Source: an uncultured Draconibacterium sp.
GTDB lineage: Bacteria > Bacteroidota > Bacteroidia > Bacteroidales > Prolixibacteraceae
Direction of reading: 5' to 3'
Assembly: GCA_947492175.1 (NCBI GenBank)
Contig: CANLMQ010000052.1
Location: forward strand, 1-27,651
DNA length: 27,651 nt
In this document: positions 14,493 through 22,673 of the stretch, piece by piece
Position numbering within the stretch: position 1 is the first letter of the stretch
Layout of the letters: the number at the start of each line of letters is the position of its first letter
Notes under the pieces: generated by a model
The model's database searches: none
Told to the model about the DNA's origin: nothing
The model's input: the letters and a program-made list of their open reading frames with translations, nothing else
Program-made: the position numbers and the translations under genes

Positions 14493-15347
14493 ATGAAACA
14501 AACGATTTTTATTTTAATAATTGCATTTCTGATAAGTTCATGTCATCAAAAAGTAGCTGACAAAAACTCTTATATGTTTGCTGATGCCGTAATACAAGAA
14601 GAAATAATTCCAACAACAAGGCAACAGCAAAATAGTCCTCCGGCTCCTCCTTTACCTCCAACGGAGACAAAAGAAGTGATTAAGAAAAAAATAATCAAAG
14701 ACGGAAGAATGGGAATTGAAGTTCAGGAATTAGAACGAACTAAAACCTATATTGATTCTTTAGTTGCAAAATATGGAGGATACTATGCAAACGAGCGATT
14801 AAATAATTCAGATTGGAAAACATCTTATAATCTAAAAATAAGAGTACCAAGTAATAATTTTGAAAGACTAATTTCTGAAGTTGAAACCGGTAGTGGTGAA
14901 ATAAAATACAAGGAAATTGACGCAAGAGATGTAACCGACCAATTTATTGATTTAGAAACCCGACTGGCAAATAAGAACAATTATTTAAAGAAGTACAATA
15001 ATCTCTTAACGCAAGCAAAATCGGTTAAGGATATTCTTGAAATTGAGGAAAAAATACGGGTTATAGAAGAAGAAATTGAAAGTACAACTGGTAGATTGAA
15101 ATATTTGGGTGATTTAGTTGAATATAGTACGCTGGATTTGGAGATTTCAAAACCAAAAGATTATAAATATCAACCTGAAAAACGAGATAATTTCAGAAAA
15201 AGATTGAAACACGCACTTTCAAAAGGCTGGTACGGATTTGTGGATATTATTGTGTTTGTAATTAAAATCTGGCCATTCTGGATTATTGCAGGACTGATGG
15301 TTTATGGTTGGAAAAAATACAGAAGAAGAAAGAAGAACAGAAAATAA
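14493..15347 (+). CDS. DUF4349 lipoprotein
   Basis: 284 residues from ATG 14493, which begins a proper SPII signal (MKQTIFILIIAFLISSC); the frame is open from TTG 14487. After a Pro-rich linker (NSPPAPPLPPTET) the DUF4349 domain spans about 65-225: KDGRMGIEVQELERTKTYID, GGYYANERLNNSDW, NLKIRVPSNNFERL, DVTDQFIDLETRLANKNNYL, then a coiled coil (ILEIEEKIRVIEEEIESTTG) and YSTLDLEISKP. A membrane helix near the C-terminus (VDIIVFVIKIWPFWIIAGLM) and a basic tail (KKYRRRKKNRK) follow. This is the usual architecture of this family of unknown role in the envelope. It starts 66 bp beyond the last cassette end and is not followed by an attC-like site, so it is probably chromosomal. Confidence 0.88.
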   Translation: MKQTIFILIIAFLISSCHQKVADKNSYMFADAVIQEEIIPTTRQQQNSPPAPPLPPTETKEVIKKKIIKDGRMGIEVQELERTKTYIDSLVAKYGGYYANERLNNSDWKTSYNLKIRVPSNNFERLISEVETGSGEIKYKEIDARDVTDQFIDLETRLANKNNYLKKYNNLLTQAKSVKDILEIEEKIRVIEEEIESTTGRLKYLGDLVEYSTLDLEISKPKDYKYQPEKRDNFRKRLKHALSKGWYGFVDIIVFVIKIWPFWIIAGLMVYGWKKYRRRKKNRK

Positions 15348-15349
15348 CG

Positions 15350-15368
15350 GGGTACAACCATTGTACCC
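15350..15368. promoter_or_regulatory. Perfect inverted repeat between DUF4349 gene and next gene
   Basis: GGGTACAA, CCA, TTGTACCC: an 8-bp stem with a 3-base loop, two bases after the TAA and 16 bases before ATG 15385. It lacks a T run, so it is a weak terminator candidate or a leader/operator element. Confidence 0.45.
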
Positions 15369-15384
15369 AATAAAAACTATAAAT

Positions 15385-15873
15385 ATGAAGACAATCGTTT
15401 TAACATTTGCAATCCTGGTTCTGTCAGTTACAGCAGGCTTTTGTCAGTCAGTGGTAATTAATGTGGAAGAGGGTGGGCATAAGAAAAATGAAAACAGCCT
15501 GATAGTTCTTACCTACTATTTCAGAACACCATCTATTGAACCGTCCGTTTTTCAAAAGGATACTGTGGTGGTGCTTGGTAATAATATTAATTCCGACTTT
15601 CCGAGAATTGAACTTTATGAAAACTTAAAATTCTGTTTTTTCTATAATATAACTTCAGAAAAACACGAAAGAATATCTTTTGATTCAGGAGAACGGTTTC
15701 GGCAAACAGATCAATCTTCCAATATTATGACTGGGGATTATGAGATCACTCAGGGGAATGATCCTGACGGGAGTGTTGTAAATAAAAGACTGACTTTGCA
15801 TTTTGAAAATGGAGATATAAGCAGTTACAAAATTACAGAATACGACAAAGAAATAATGTTGGTGAAACAATAA
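15385..15873 (+). CDS. Hypothetical secreted protein
   Basis: 162 residues from ATG 15385. That start gives the signal peptide MKTIVLTFAILVLSVTAGFC with cleavage near CQS; the open frame extends upstream into the DUF4349 gene but has no signal there. The mature part is beta-rich: VVINVEEGG, SLIVLTYYFRTPS, KDTVVVLGNNINSDFP, LKFCFFYNITSEKHERISFD, NKRLTLHFENGDISSYKITE. No family recognised. It is 37 bp after the DUF4349 gene and probably in its operon. Confidence 0.75.
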   Translation: MKTIVLTFAILVLSVTAGFCQSVVINVEEGGHKKNENSLIVLTYYFRTPSIEPSVFQKDTVVVLGNNINSDFPRIELYENLKFCFFYNITSEKHERISFDSGERFRQTDQSSNIMTGDYEITQGNDPDGSVVNKRLTLHFENGDISSYKITEYDKEIMLVKQ

Positions 15874-15977
15874 GCAGGGGTACCACAAAGAACCCAGGAA
15901 TTGGAGCGTTTAGAAACTGCGAAGCTGGCATTCGTACAAAGGGCAGCCATTAGCTGGAAATTAAAAAACAATGCATA

Positions 15978-16865
15978 ATGAAAACCGGGCTCAAAATAAT
16001 GTTGGTTTTTATTCCAAATTTGATTTTTGGACAAATAAACCTGATTCCTCCAGTAGATACGGCACAGGTTTTTCTGCCCAATGTTGTTTCTTCAACTAAC
16101 CACGAACACAGCAGTCCTTCAATAAATACCGACCGAAACCTGATTTGCTGGTCGATGTGGAAAAGACCAAAGCCGGAGAATCCCAGGCAGATAATAAAAG
16201 TCCTGGATTATACATCTGCCAAAGTACCGCAGACAGTTGATTTTTCTGATAATTATTCGGATGGCGGACCGATTTGGAGTGGTCCCGATAAAATTATCTT
16301 TTATTCAAAAAGACCAGTTGATAACCGTTCTGATGAATTAGTTAACGATTTGTGGATATGTGAAAAGGTGAATGAAGAATGGACAGAACCTTACTGTTTA
16401 GAGTTCTCTGAATATACGGGATTTGCAGTATCTCCATCGTTAACAAAATCGGGTACGCTGTATTTTGTTGGTTATGCCGATGGGGTAGAAAATAATATGG
16501 GGATTTATTGTTCGAAACCCGGTAGTTCCGGGTACGAAAAACCAAAGCTACTTCCGTCTCAGATTAACTCAAAGTATTTCGACTGGACTCCATTTATTGC
16601 CGACGATGAATCGTATTTGATTTTTTCTTCAAACAGACCTGGAAGTAATGATACCTATGGTGATTTATACATCAGCTTTAAAGATGATAATGATATCTGG
16701 ACTACGCCGGTTAATTTGGGGGATAAAGTAAATACCAACCGGCAGGAAAGGTTTCCCGGGGTTGCCGGAGATTTGGGAATTCTGTTTTTTACACGCGCAA
16801 CAGATTCCTGTTATGATGATGTTTTCTGGATCGATTCAAAGATAATTGATGAGGTGAGAGAATAG
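15978..16865 (+). CDS. PD40/TolB-type beta-propeller protein, secreted
   Basis: 295 residues with signal peptide MKTGLKIMLVFIPNLIFGQ. Several blade-like repeats are visible: SSPSINTDRNLICWSM, GPIWSGPDKIIFYSKRP.., VSPSLTKSGTLYFVGYADG, WTPFIADDESYLIFSSNRPG, FPGVAGDLGILFFTRATDS. SPSLT..G.LYFV and F-IADDESYLIFSSNRPG are PD40 (WD40-like TolB) signatures, with DLYISFKDDNDIWTTPVNLG as a typical inter-blade segment. The length fits a six-bladed propeller or slightly less. Such proteins bind other envelope components or glycans; enzyme activity is unlikely. Same strand as the two genes before it, 104 bp downstream. Confidence 0.85.
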   Translation: MKTGLKIMLVFIPNLIFGQINLIPPVDTAQVFLPNVVSSTNHEHSSPSINTDRNLICWSMWKRPKPENPRQIIKVLDYTSAKVPQTVDFSDNYSDGGPIWSGPDKIIFYSKRPVDNRSDELVNDLWICEKVNEEWTEPYCLEFSEYTGFAVSPSLTKSGTLYFVGYADGVENNMGIYCSKPGSSGYEKPKLLPSQINSKYFDWTPFIADDESYLIFSSNRPGSNDTYGDLYISFKDDNDIWTTPVNLGDKVNTNRQERFPGVAGDLGILFFTRATDSCYDDVFWIDSKIIDEVRE

Positions 16866-17200
16866 GTAAATCATGGAGGAGAGTCTTCTTTTGTTTCAGA
16901 ATTTTATGCGAAGTGTTACGGAGGGGGGATAGTTTTGAGTTATCATATTATCCTGAGTAGTTGATTGTATATCGAAAGTAATACTTTTGAAGTCTGTATT
17001 ACGTATTGTGTCTATCCGTTTGGCTCTGCCTTTACCAACTAAATTGGATGGTATGCCAATAGCACTTGGACAAATGAAGAAAGAATGCAAAGAACTGAAA
17101 TGATTACTAGCTTGTTCATGGCTGGTAGAGTTCTGGAATCATGATTCAAGTATATAAAATTTGCGCTGAATTGCAGAATAGAAATGCCTTTTAAAAACAA
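16866..17200. other. Gene-free stretch at the edge of the chromosomal part
   Basis: No complete gene. A plus-strand frame ending at TGA near 17103 reads LPLPTKLDGMPIALGQMKKE and then CKELK before the stop. It could be the tail of a decayed gene, but I cannot name the family. Confidence 0.3.
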
Positions 17201-17241
17201 AAGCCTGCAGTTTCCTGCAGGCTTCGTGGTTGACCCGCCAG
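17201..17241 (-). other. Probable attachment site: tRNA 3'-end fragment plus its terminator
   Basis: Minus strand: CTGGCGGGTCA (17241-17231) looks like the last T-stem bases plus acceptor strand of a tRNA. ACCACG follows, then the perfect terminator stem AAGCCTGCAG/CTGCAGGCTT (17224-17215 with 17210-17201) and a T-rich run. To the right the sequence does not continue as a tRNA (no T loop, no anticodon arm). This is what remains at the distal junction when an element integrates into a tRNA 3' end. The full tRNA would lie beyond the right edge. Confidence 0.55.
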
Positions 17242-17419
17242 TAATCTAACCTTGTTTAATAATGAATTTTTAATCAGTAATTTAGATTATTGGTAGGTTT
17301 TTAAACCACCGCAAAAACCACCTCGTAGGTTTCATTGATATTCATTTGAATGAACTCATTTGCACAAATTTAGGGATTTCTCGGTATTTTTGATTAACAA
17401 ATTTCAAAATTCTACAGCA

Positions 17420-18112
17420 ATGGAAGAATACAATATTGAGGGTAAACTTAATTCTCTTGAATCACTTTTTCAACCACTTAATGCAAGAATGTTAAAAATT
17501 GAGACTTCAATCTATAAGCGATTAGAAATTGAAAATTGTAAAGAAGATTGTCTTGCTCCAATCATAAAATATGTATTTGCATATCCCTATGAAAATGGTG
17601 CAGCAATGCTTAAATCTACAGTTGATGATTTATCCAGCCTTATTGAAATTGTGAATCAAAACTCAAAATATATTAATGTTACTGCCTCGTGGAGGAGTAA
17701 TCCTGATAATGGAATCCCTTCTGAGAAATTAATTGAAGAGTTAACAGACTATAGAGATGAGCTTGGCTTTATTTTGCAAAAAGTAGCGGATAAAGATGAA
17801 AATATAAAACGATATTTCTTTGAAATAACAAATCAAAGAATTGAAACCAACCTTACCATAGAGCAGCTTGGGGGATTATTATATATTCTTATTAAGCACA
17901 GCAACGTTTTTATAACTGACGCTTTAAATGTTTGTCGTACTTTGAGTAAGGTACTGACAAGTAAAAAGTCCAAGAGTCCAAGTGGCGATTACTTGTATAA
18001 TATGATGTTAAAAGCACCTAAGAATAAAGATGTTATCAAATTATGGCAAGACAAATGTATTGACTTTTATAATAATCCTATAGTCGAGAATTCAAAAAAG
18101 AAAATAATTTAA
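17420..18112 (+). CDS. Hypothetical protein, helical
   Basis: 230 residues from ATG 17420 (MEEYNIEGKLNSLESLFQPL); the frame is open from ATG 17360 (20 more residues), which reaches into the AT-rich leader and looks less protein-like. No signal peptide. Mostly alpha-helical, acidic-basic mixed, with KSTVDDLSSLIEIVNQNSKY, ELTDYRDELGFILQKVADKD and TIEQLGGLLYILIKHSNVFI, and a basic end (NSKKKII). First gene of the element. Its position is where RteC-like or regulatory genes occur in some Bacteroidota elements, but I see no RteC motif. Confidence 0.75.
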   Translation: MEEYNIEGKLNSLESLFQPLNARMLKIETSIYKRLEIENCKEDCLAPIIKYVFAYPYENGAAMLKSTVDDLSSLIEIVNQNSKYINVTASWRSNPDNGIPSEKLIEELTDYRDELGFILQKVADKDENIKRYFFEITNQRIETNLTIEQLGGLLYILIKHSNVFITDALNVCRTLSKVLTSKKSKSPSGDYLYNMMLKAPKNKDVIKLWQDKCIDFYNNPIVENSKKKII

Positions 18113-18247
18113 CTACCAGATTATCAGGCTTTATTAACACCCTTGTACAAGCCTTGCATTCTTCTGGATGCTTCACTTTGAAGTAGTTTTGTTGTTGAGA
18201 GTACTAATTGTTGCAGTACAATATTTAATAACTAAAACTACGTTAGA

Positions 18248-18523
18248 ATGAGTGGATTTGAAGAATTGAAGGAGAGCATACTTAGTATCGCAAAGGGGAA
18301 TCAGAAAATACTTGAAGAAATAAGGCAAATTCAAAACCCATCAGAAAGATGGTTGGATATAACAGAAGCATGTTCTTGGCTCAAATGTAGCACAAGAACA
18401 CTCCAAAAGTACAGGGATGAAGGAAAGATTCCATTCTCTCAAATTAGTGCAAAGATTTATTTTCGCCTAAGTGATTTGCAAGAGTTCCTCAATCGACATA
18501 ATACTTCCTACATAAATAAATAA
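18248..18523 (+). CDS. Helix-turn-helix excisionase-type DNA-binding protein
   Basis: 91 residues. The N-terminal third is a helix (MSGFEELKESILSIAKGNQK) that may dimerise. The winged HTH follows: WLDITEACSWLKCSTRTLQK, YRDEGKIPFSQISAKIYFRL and SDLQEFLNRHN. This is the MerR/Xis-like HTH_17 form common in Bacteroidota mobile elements. Such proteins act as excisionases or as regulators of excision. The radical-SAM gene starts 3 bases after its stop, so they are one transcript. Confidence 0.9.
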   Translation: MSGFEELKESILSIAKGNQKILEEIRQIQNPSERWLDITEACSWLKCSTRTLQKYRDEGKIPFSQISAKIYFRLSDLQEFLNRHNTSYINK

Positions 18524-18526
18524 GAA

Positions 18527-19201
18527 ATGGCATTAAATATTGCAAAAGGGGATATGTATGATTTTGTTACTCATACGTGGAATACGACAAGGGGTATTTG
18601 CAGTCATTTCTGCTCATACTGCTACATGAAGGATATTGGATTCAAACATTCGGTGAAGTTCATGAGTAATGAATTAAACACTGATTTAGGAAACGGTAAT
18701 TTCATTTTTGTTGGAAGTAGCTGTGATATGTTTGCAAAAAACATCCCCAGTGAATGGATAGCCCAAACACTCCAACATTGTTACAGATTTGATAAGAACT
18801 ACTTGTTTCAGACCAAGAATCCTGAAAGGTACTTGGAGTTTATTGACTCTGGTCTTTATACTGAGAAAATGGGATTCTGTACAACCATAGAAACTAACAG
18901 GCATTATCCTGACATAATGAAATTAAGCCCTACACCTATTGAAAGGGCTAACGCAATGAATTTGGTTAGCAAATCAGTAAGGACACTTGTTACAATTGAA
19001 CCAATAATGGATTTTGACCTTGATGAACTGATTGATTTAGTAAAAATGTGTAATCCGATGCTGGTAATTATTGGGGCAGACTCAAAAAAACATGAACTAC
19101 CAGAACCCGACAGAGATAAAATTTTAGCACTAATAAACGAGCTAACAAAGTTTGTCAGGGTGATTCAAAAATCAAATCTGAAAAGACTTCTCAACCATTA
19201 A
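18527..19201 (+). CDS. DUF5131-like radical SAM protein of phages/mobile elements
   Basis: 224 residues. The Cys motif C25-x3-C29-x2-C32 (GICSHFCSYCYMK) is the [4Fe-4S] ligand set of radical SAM enzymes. The preceding THTWNTTRG and the later FVGSSCDMFAKNIPSEWI, FQTKNPERY and TTIETNR.., LVTIEPIMDFDLDEL follow the phage Gp37/Gp68-DUF5131 pattern, where the barrel strands carry FLQLTKNPERY-like and SIEPL-like elements. It is shorter than the usual 250-300 residues. The substrate is unknown; DNA or RNA modification is a guess. It lies between the HTH gene (3-bp gap) and the BT4734-like gene (10-bp gap). Confidence 0.82.
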   Translation: MALNIAKGDMYDFVTHTWNTTRGICSHFCSYCYMKDIGFKHSVKFMSNELNTDLGNGNFIFVGSSCDMFAKNIPSEWIAQTLQHCYRFDKNYLFQTKNPERYLEFIDSGLYTEKMGFCTTIETNRHYPDIMKLSPTPIERANAMNLVSKSVRTLVTIEPIMDFDLDELIDLVKMCNPMLVIIGADSKKHELPEPDRDKILALINELTKFVRVIQKSNLKRLLNH

Positions 19202-19211
19202 GTTATTCGTG

Positions 19212-20369
19212 ATGAAGGTTTCAGTTTTTAAAAACTCTACCACCGTGGAAACGGTGGTAGAGTTTAATAATATTGTTGAAGCTATTGAAAAGGGAAATAA
19301 TCAAGAGTTCCTATTTTCTCCATCAGGAGTAATACATGTTTCAGGGAATAAGAAAAACACATTGGTTTATTCAAGTCTTGTTATGTTAATATTTGAAGTA
19401 AATTCAGATGCGGAACTTGAAAAGATTTTTCAACGTGTTACTGAAATATCAACTACATACTGTTGTTTCAGGGATGATAATGGAAGCCGTTTAAATGTCT
19501 TTGTTAAAACAGATTGTTTAGATGGACATCACAAGAAAGGTTATAAGCAGGTATATGAAGCCTATCATGCTCTCATAACAGAAGGAGCATTGAGTTATTT
19601 ACCAGATGAGAAAATACTTTGTAAATTAGCTTATGACCCTAACATTTATATCAATCATGATTGCAGAGATTTTAATACTGATTTGAGATTCAGAAAATCG
19701 TTGGTTTCAGAATCAGAGAAATATGAAAATTTCAAAGAATTGTTTGAAGAACAAATTGAATATACGGAAAATCGTGTTAGACTGACAAAGCAAACTTTCA
19801 ACGAGTTTTATGGAACACTTGCAAAAAATTGTTTTGACAAAGGCATTCCTCTGGCTTTAACCCTTGAATCTATAATGTATAGGTATGGAATAAATATCGT
19901 TATAAAAGGTATAGTTAAGAGAGTATATAGAACATTATCGGTTCGTAAAGTCAATATCAAGGATGCTGTTTATAGTATTCATTTTAAGAACTTTCAGAAT
20001 TATCCAGATGATGTTGAAGTTGATGAAAGAATGTTTTATGAATATTTGATACATCAGTCCATTGTACATGGTATTCCATTTTATGCGGGTGCGAAGAAGA
20101 TAGAAGCTGAATTAAAAATAAATAGATATAGATTAGAGAAGATTGTTGAGAAGTTTAAGAATATGGGTTTCCTTGATACCTTTAAAAACAAGGTTAAAAA
20201 AGAAGATAAATTCCCAACAATGCACTACGTGTTAATAGTGTCTAATTTGCCAGAAGCTGCTCATGAGTTGATGATTGACCCCACTTCATTTTTAAATACA
20301 GTATTACCTCTTCTCCTTCAAAAAGTTACAAGACCTACTGGTTATTCACCTAATAACAAAGACAGCTAA
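19212..20369 (+). CDS. BT4734/VirE-N-like primase-related protein
   Basis: 385 residues from ATG 19212 (GTG at 19209 would add one). The opening MKVSVFKNSTTVETVVEFNN is the start typical of BT4734/BF3469-family proteins. Residues 75-150 include a CFRDDNGSRLNVFVKTDCLD segment corresponding to the usual VSPSGxGLKVLVK strand, then HHKKGYKQVYEAY and a DPNIYIN motif near 140-150. The N-terminal domain is distantly related to archaeo-eukaryotic primases. The C-terminal 200 residues include FPTMHYVLIVSN and a HTH-like segment (GAKKIEAELKINRYRLEKIV), suggesting DNA binding. A role in replication or mobilisation of the element is inferred. Confidence 0.65.
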   Translation: MKVSVFKNSTTVETVVEFNNIVEAIEKGNNQEFLFSPSGVIHVSGNKKNTLVYSSLVMLIFEVNSDAELEKIFQRVTEISTTYCCFRDDNGSRLNVFVKTDCLDGHHKKGYKQVYEAYHALITEGALSYLPDEKILCKLAYDPNIYINHDCRDFNTDLRFRKSLVSESEKYENFKELFEEQIEYTENRVRLTKQTFNEFYGTLAKNCFDKGIPLALTLESIMYRYGINIVIKGIVKRVYRTLSVRKVNIKDAVYSIHFKNFQNYPDDVEVDERMFYEYLIHQSIVHGIPFYAGAKKIEAELKINRYRLEKIVEKFKNMGFLDTFKNKVKKEDKFPTMHYVLIVSNLPEAAHELMIDPTSFLNTVLPLLLQKVTRPTGYSPNNKDS

Positions 20370-20817
20370 TGTTTACTTAGAATTTCATCAAAAATTAGTA
20401 TGTGTTCAAATTTGATTTTATGTTGTCGAAATCAGCATCATGATTTATGAAAAAGGTAAAAATCATATTGCTGATATTTACAACTAATAGAAATACCTTA
20501 ATCTATAAATCTTTGAAGGAGTGGGAGGAAACTTTGAGTCTTTTCAATTTTATTTTTGATACCATGTTGCTGATTTCTACAATTTATAGAAAGTACCGTA
20601 ATTCTGCTTTTCAATGGTGTAGAGAAATCCTTTAATTTCGAGTCATGTACAGCAGTGAGTAGAAAATTTAATTGCATGGTACAGCAGTATAAAGAGCATT
20701 ATTCCAAATTTTGTCATCCAGCAGGGTAAGAGTATTCAAATATTTCTTTGTTGGAACAGTGCAAATTTTCACTAAATCCATTACTTTATTATCCAGCAGT
20801 TGGATAATAATATTATC
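20370..20817. other. Gene-free region with repeated CAGCAGT motifs
   Basis: No convincing gene; a 62-codon frame at 20447-20635 has no family features. GTACAGCAGT occurs at 20647-20656 and 20679-20688, each preceded by CAT. TCCAGCAG occurs at 20717-20724 and 20792-20799, just before the SRAP-like gene. Confidence 0.45.
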
Positions 20818-21633
20818 ATGTTTGAAAGGTTTATTTTAGCAAGCAAAATTGACAGGGTAAAAGCAAGGTTTAACATGGCACACTTTGATGATGGTGTGAC
20901 CTATGAGTTAAACTATAACATTGCAGCAGGTGATGAGGTATATGTCATTACAGATGCAGTAAAGAAAGAGATACACAAATTCAGGTTTGGCCTTAATATT
21001 CAGAAAAAGAACAATACTCAAACTCTACATTTTTTAAGAGCAGAAGGAAATAGGAATCTTCATGATGACCCTCATTATTCAGGTTCAAGAGCCATCTTTC
21101 TTCAACCAGAATTTAAGCAGTTAATCAGGCAGCAAAGGTGTGTGATATTAGCTGATGCCTTTATTGTAGGCGTTGAAAGTAAACCACACTTAGTATTTCT
21201 CCGGGATAAACAGAGACCTTTTGCATTTGCTGGATTATACAGCAAGCAGATTGGTGATACAGCAGGTGAAAGTGTGTATGCTTGTGCTATTATTACAGTT
21301 CCAGCAAACAGTTTGTTGCAGAAACTTGGATATAAAAGAATGCCTGTTATCCTGCCACAGCAGGAAGAAGGAAGATGGCTAAGGTCTAATTCTGAACTCA
21401 GCCAGATTCTCAATATGCTAAACTCTTACCCTGCTGTACAAATGAATGCTTTCCCAATCTCAGATAAGATAAAAGACAAGACCCTAAATGATGTATCACT
21501 GGTTCATCCAGCAGGTGAAAGAGTTCTATATGAACCAGATTATAAGCTTTCAAGAAAGAGAAAAAGAGAGGTCAGGGAAAGTCTTGGTATAACAATGGCA
21601 GAAAGAGCAGGAATAGAAGTTAAATATGAATGA
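20818..21633 (+). CDS. SRAP (YedK/HMCES)-like protein without catalytic residues
   Basis: 271 residues from ATG 20818; TTG 20800 would add six residues. The SRAP fold is recognisable: YNIAAGDEVYVI near 45, FRFGL for the usual WGL, FKQLIRQQRCVILADAFIVG for the usual RCLIPADGFYEW, PFAFAGLY, CAIITVPANSLLQKLGYKRM and PVILPQQ. Active SRAP proteins form a DNA-protein crosslink at abasic sites with Cys2 after Met removal and need Glu (in FYEW) and His (before DRMP). Here residue 2 is Phe (MFERF), the Glu position is Ile/Val and the His is replaced by Gly-Tyr. The NARxE motif is also lost. It is therefore probably non-catalytic: a DNA-binding or regulatory paralogue, or an element-specific decoy. A basic C-terminus (LSRKRKREVRES) follows the fold. 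Confidence 0.78.
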   Translation: MFERFILASKIDRVKARFNMAHFDDGVTYELNYNIAAGDEVYVITDAVKKEIHKFRFGLNIQKKNNTQTLHFLRAEGNRNLHDDPHYSGSRAIFLQPEFKQLIRQQRCVILADAFIVGVESKPHLVFLRDKQRPFAFAGLYSKQIGDTAGESVYACAIITVPANSLLQKLGYKRMPVILPQQEEGRWLRSNSELSQILNMLNSYPAVQMNAFPISDKIKDKTLNDVSLVHPAGERVLYEPDYKLSRKRKREVRESLGITMAERAGIEVKYE

Positions 21634-21956
21634 CAAGTTCAGGGTATAAATTCCGATGACAAGTTAGGAGTTAATATTCAGGCATCATATTAGGCCTTAT
21701 TTTGAAATTTTTTTTTTGGAAAAATTATCAAGCCAAAATACGAATGCACATTTGTCCCCATTAATCCGGGCTTCAAACAGTGATTTTCTGAAATACCCCC
21801 CCATGGCAGCATAGATTCCTGATTTTTTTGCAGCAGGATTAATAATTCTTTTTTTCCTCTACCTCCCTGAATCTACTCTACCCCCACTTGACCTTGAACT
21901 GCAAGTGCAGCAGTTGTGAAGTATTCAAGAATATTAATCTTTAAAAGTTAGAAATC
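21634..21956. other. Gene-free region
   Basis: No gene seen. It holds an ATGACAAGTT direct repeat overlapping the SRAP-like stop (near 21628 and 21656), a run of ten T (21706-21715), a run of C, and CACTTG/CAAGTG pairing just before the next gene. A CAGCAGT lies near 21910. Confidence 0.35.
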
Positions 21957-22313
21957 ATGGTAACAATTGTGGATTGTGTTAAAAGAACAAGTCATGAGGG
22001 AAATGACTTTATTGCGCTGATTGTGCAAGATGAATTGCAGATTGTGACAAGTAATTCCGGGAATGTGTATGTGGCTGCAAGAAAAGCCAGTATTCCTTCC
22101 ACTCTGGAATTTGATGAGGCCAAAATGATGATTGGTAAAGAATTACCGGGTTGTATTCAGAAAGTGGAAGTTTCACCTTTTGAGCATGTGAATTCAGACG
22201 GAGAGATTGTTCACCTGAATCACAGATGGCAATTTGTTCCAGAATCTCATCTTACTGAGCAGCAAGCCAGAGAGGTTGAGGAACTGGAAGAACTGGAAGT
22301 TGAAACAGTCTGA
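21957..22313 (+). CDS. Hypothetical small protein
   Basis: 118 residues from ATG 21957. No signal or membrane segment. A compact beta-rich part (MVTIVDCVKRTSHEGNDFIA, LIVQDELQIVTSNSGNVYVA) followed by a PSTLEFDEAKMMIGKELPGC loop and a strongly acidic tail (EVEELEELEVETV). The size, beta-rich start and acidic tail resemble small ssDNA-binding or inhibitor proteins of mobile elements, but no family match can be claimed. It is preceded by about 320 bp of spacer and followed by a terminator-like hairpin, so it is probably a single-gene transcript. Confidence 0.75.
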   Translation: MVTIVDCVKRTSHEGNDFIALIVQDELQIVTSNSGNVYVAARKASIPSTLEFDEAKMMIGKELPGCIQKVEVSPFEHVNSDGEIVHLNHRWQFVPESHLTEQQAREVEELEELEVETV

Positions 22314-22319
22314 ATTTAG

Positions 22320-22346
22320 CAATGCTTGGCTTATGGCTGAGCATTG
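22320..22346 (+). terminator. Probable intrinsic terminator
   Basis: CAATGCTTGGC (22320-22330) pairs with GCTGAGCATTG (22336-22346) through 11 pairs including two G-U, followed by TTTAAATTT. It lies 6 bases after the stop of the gene at 21957. The rest of 22347-22673 shows no gene; it contains an ACAGCAGT motif (minus strand, 22372-22379), a GTACAGCAGT (minus, 22569-22578) and CCAGCAGT (22623-22630). Confidence 0.6.
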
Positions 22347-22673
22347 TTTAAATTTATATTTAATCACTTTTACTGCTGTTCAAGCTCAGGACTTTAAGAT
22401 TGTTAAGATTGAAACTTTAATCAGGCTGAAATTAAATTTTAGAGCTTTAATGTGAGCATGTGAAACAGTCCACTTACGCCCAATTTTTACCATTTTCTCA
22501 CTTCTCTTAATTCCAGTCTATTTGTAAAATAGCGTATTAAAGAAAACTTTAATCTACAACACTTTCACACTGCTGTACAAATCAACTTTTACAACAGACT
22601 TCATTTTGAAAATTAATCCTTTCCAGCAGTGGAATTAGGTGTAAAATCACTAATAATATTAAAACTGAATACT

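Noticed and set aside
14493..15347. DUF4349 gene as a third cassette
   Set aside because: The predicted partner of the cassette start (AGACAAC) and an attC-like fold are missing after the gene, and the next genes follow closely as an operon.
16896..17090. A 64-residue minus-strand frame and a plus-strand tail frame in the same place
   Set aside because: Neither gives a complete or recognisable protein; at most a decayed gene tail.
20447..20635. A 62-residue plus-strand frame after the BT4734-like gene
   Set aside because: AT-rich low-information sequence with no conserved motif; a chance frame is more likely, though a small peptide cannot be excluded.
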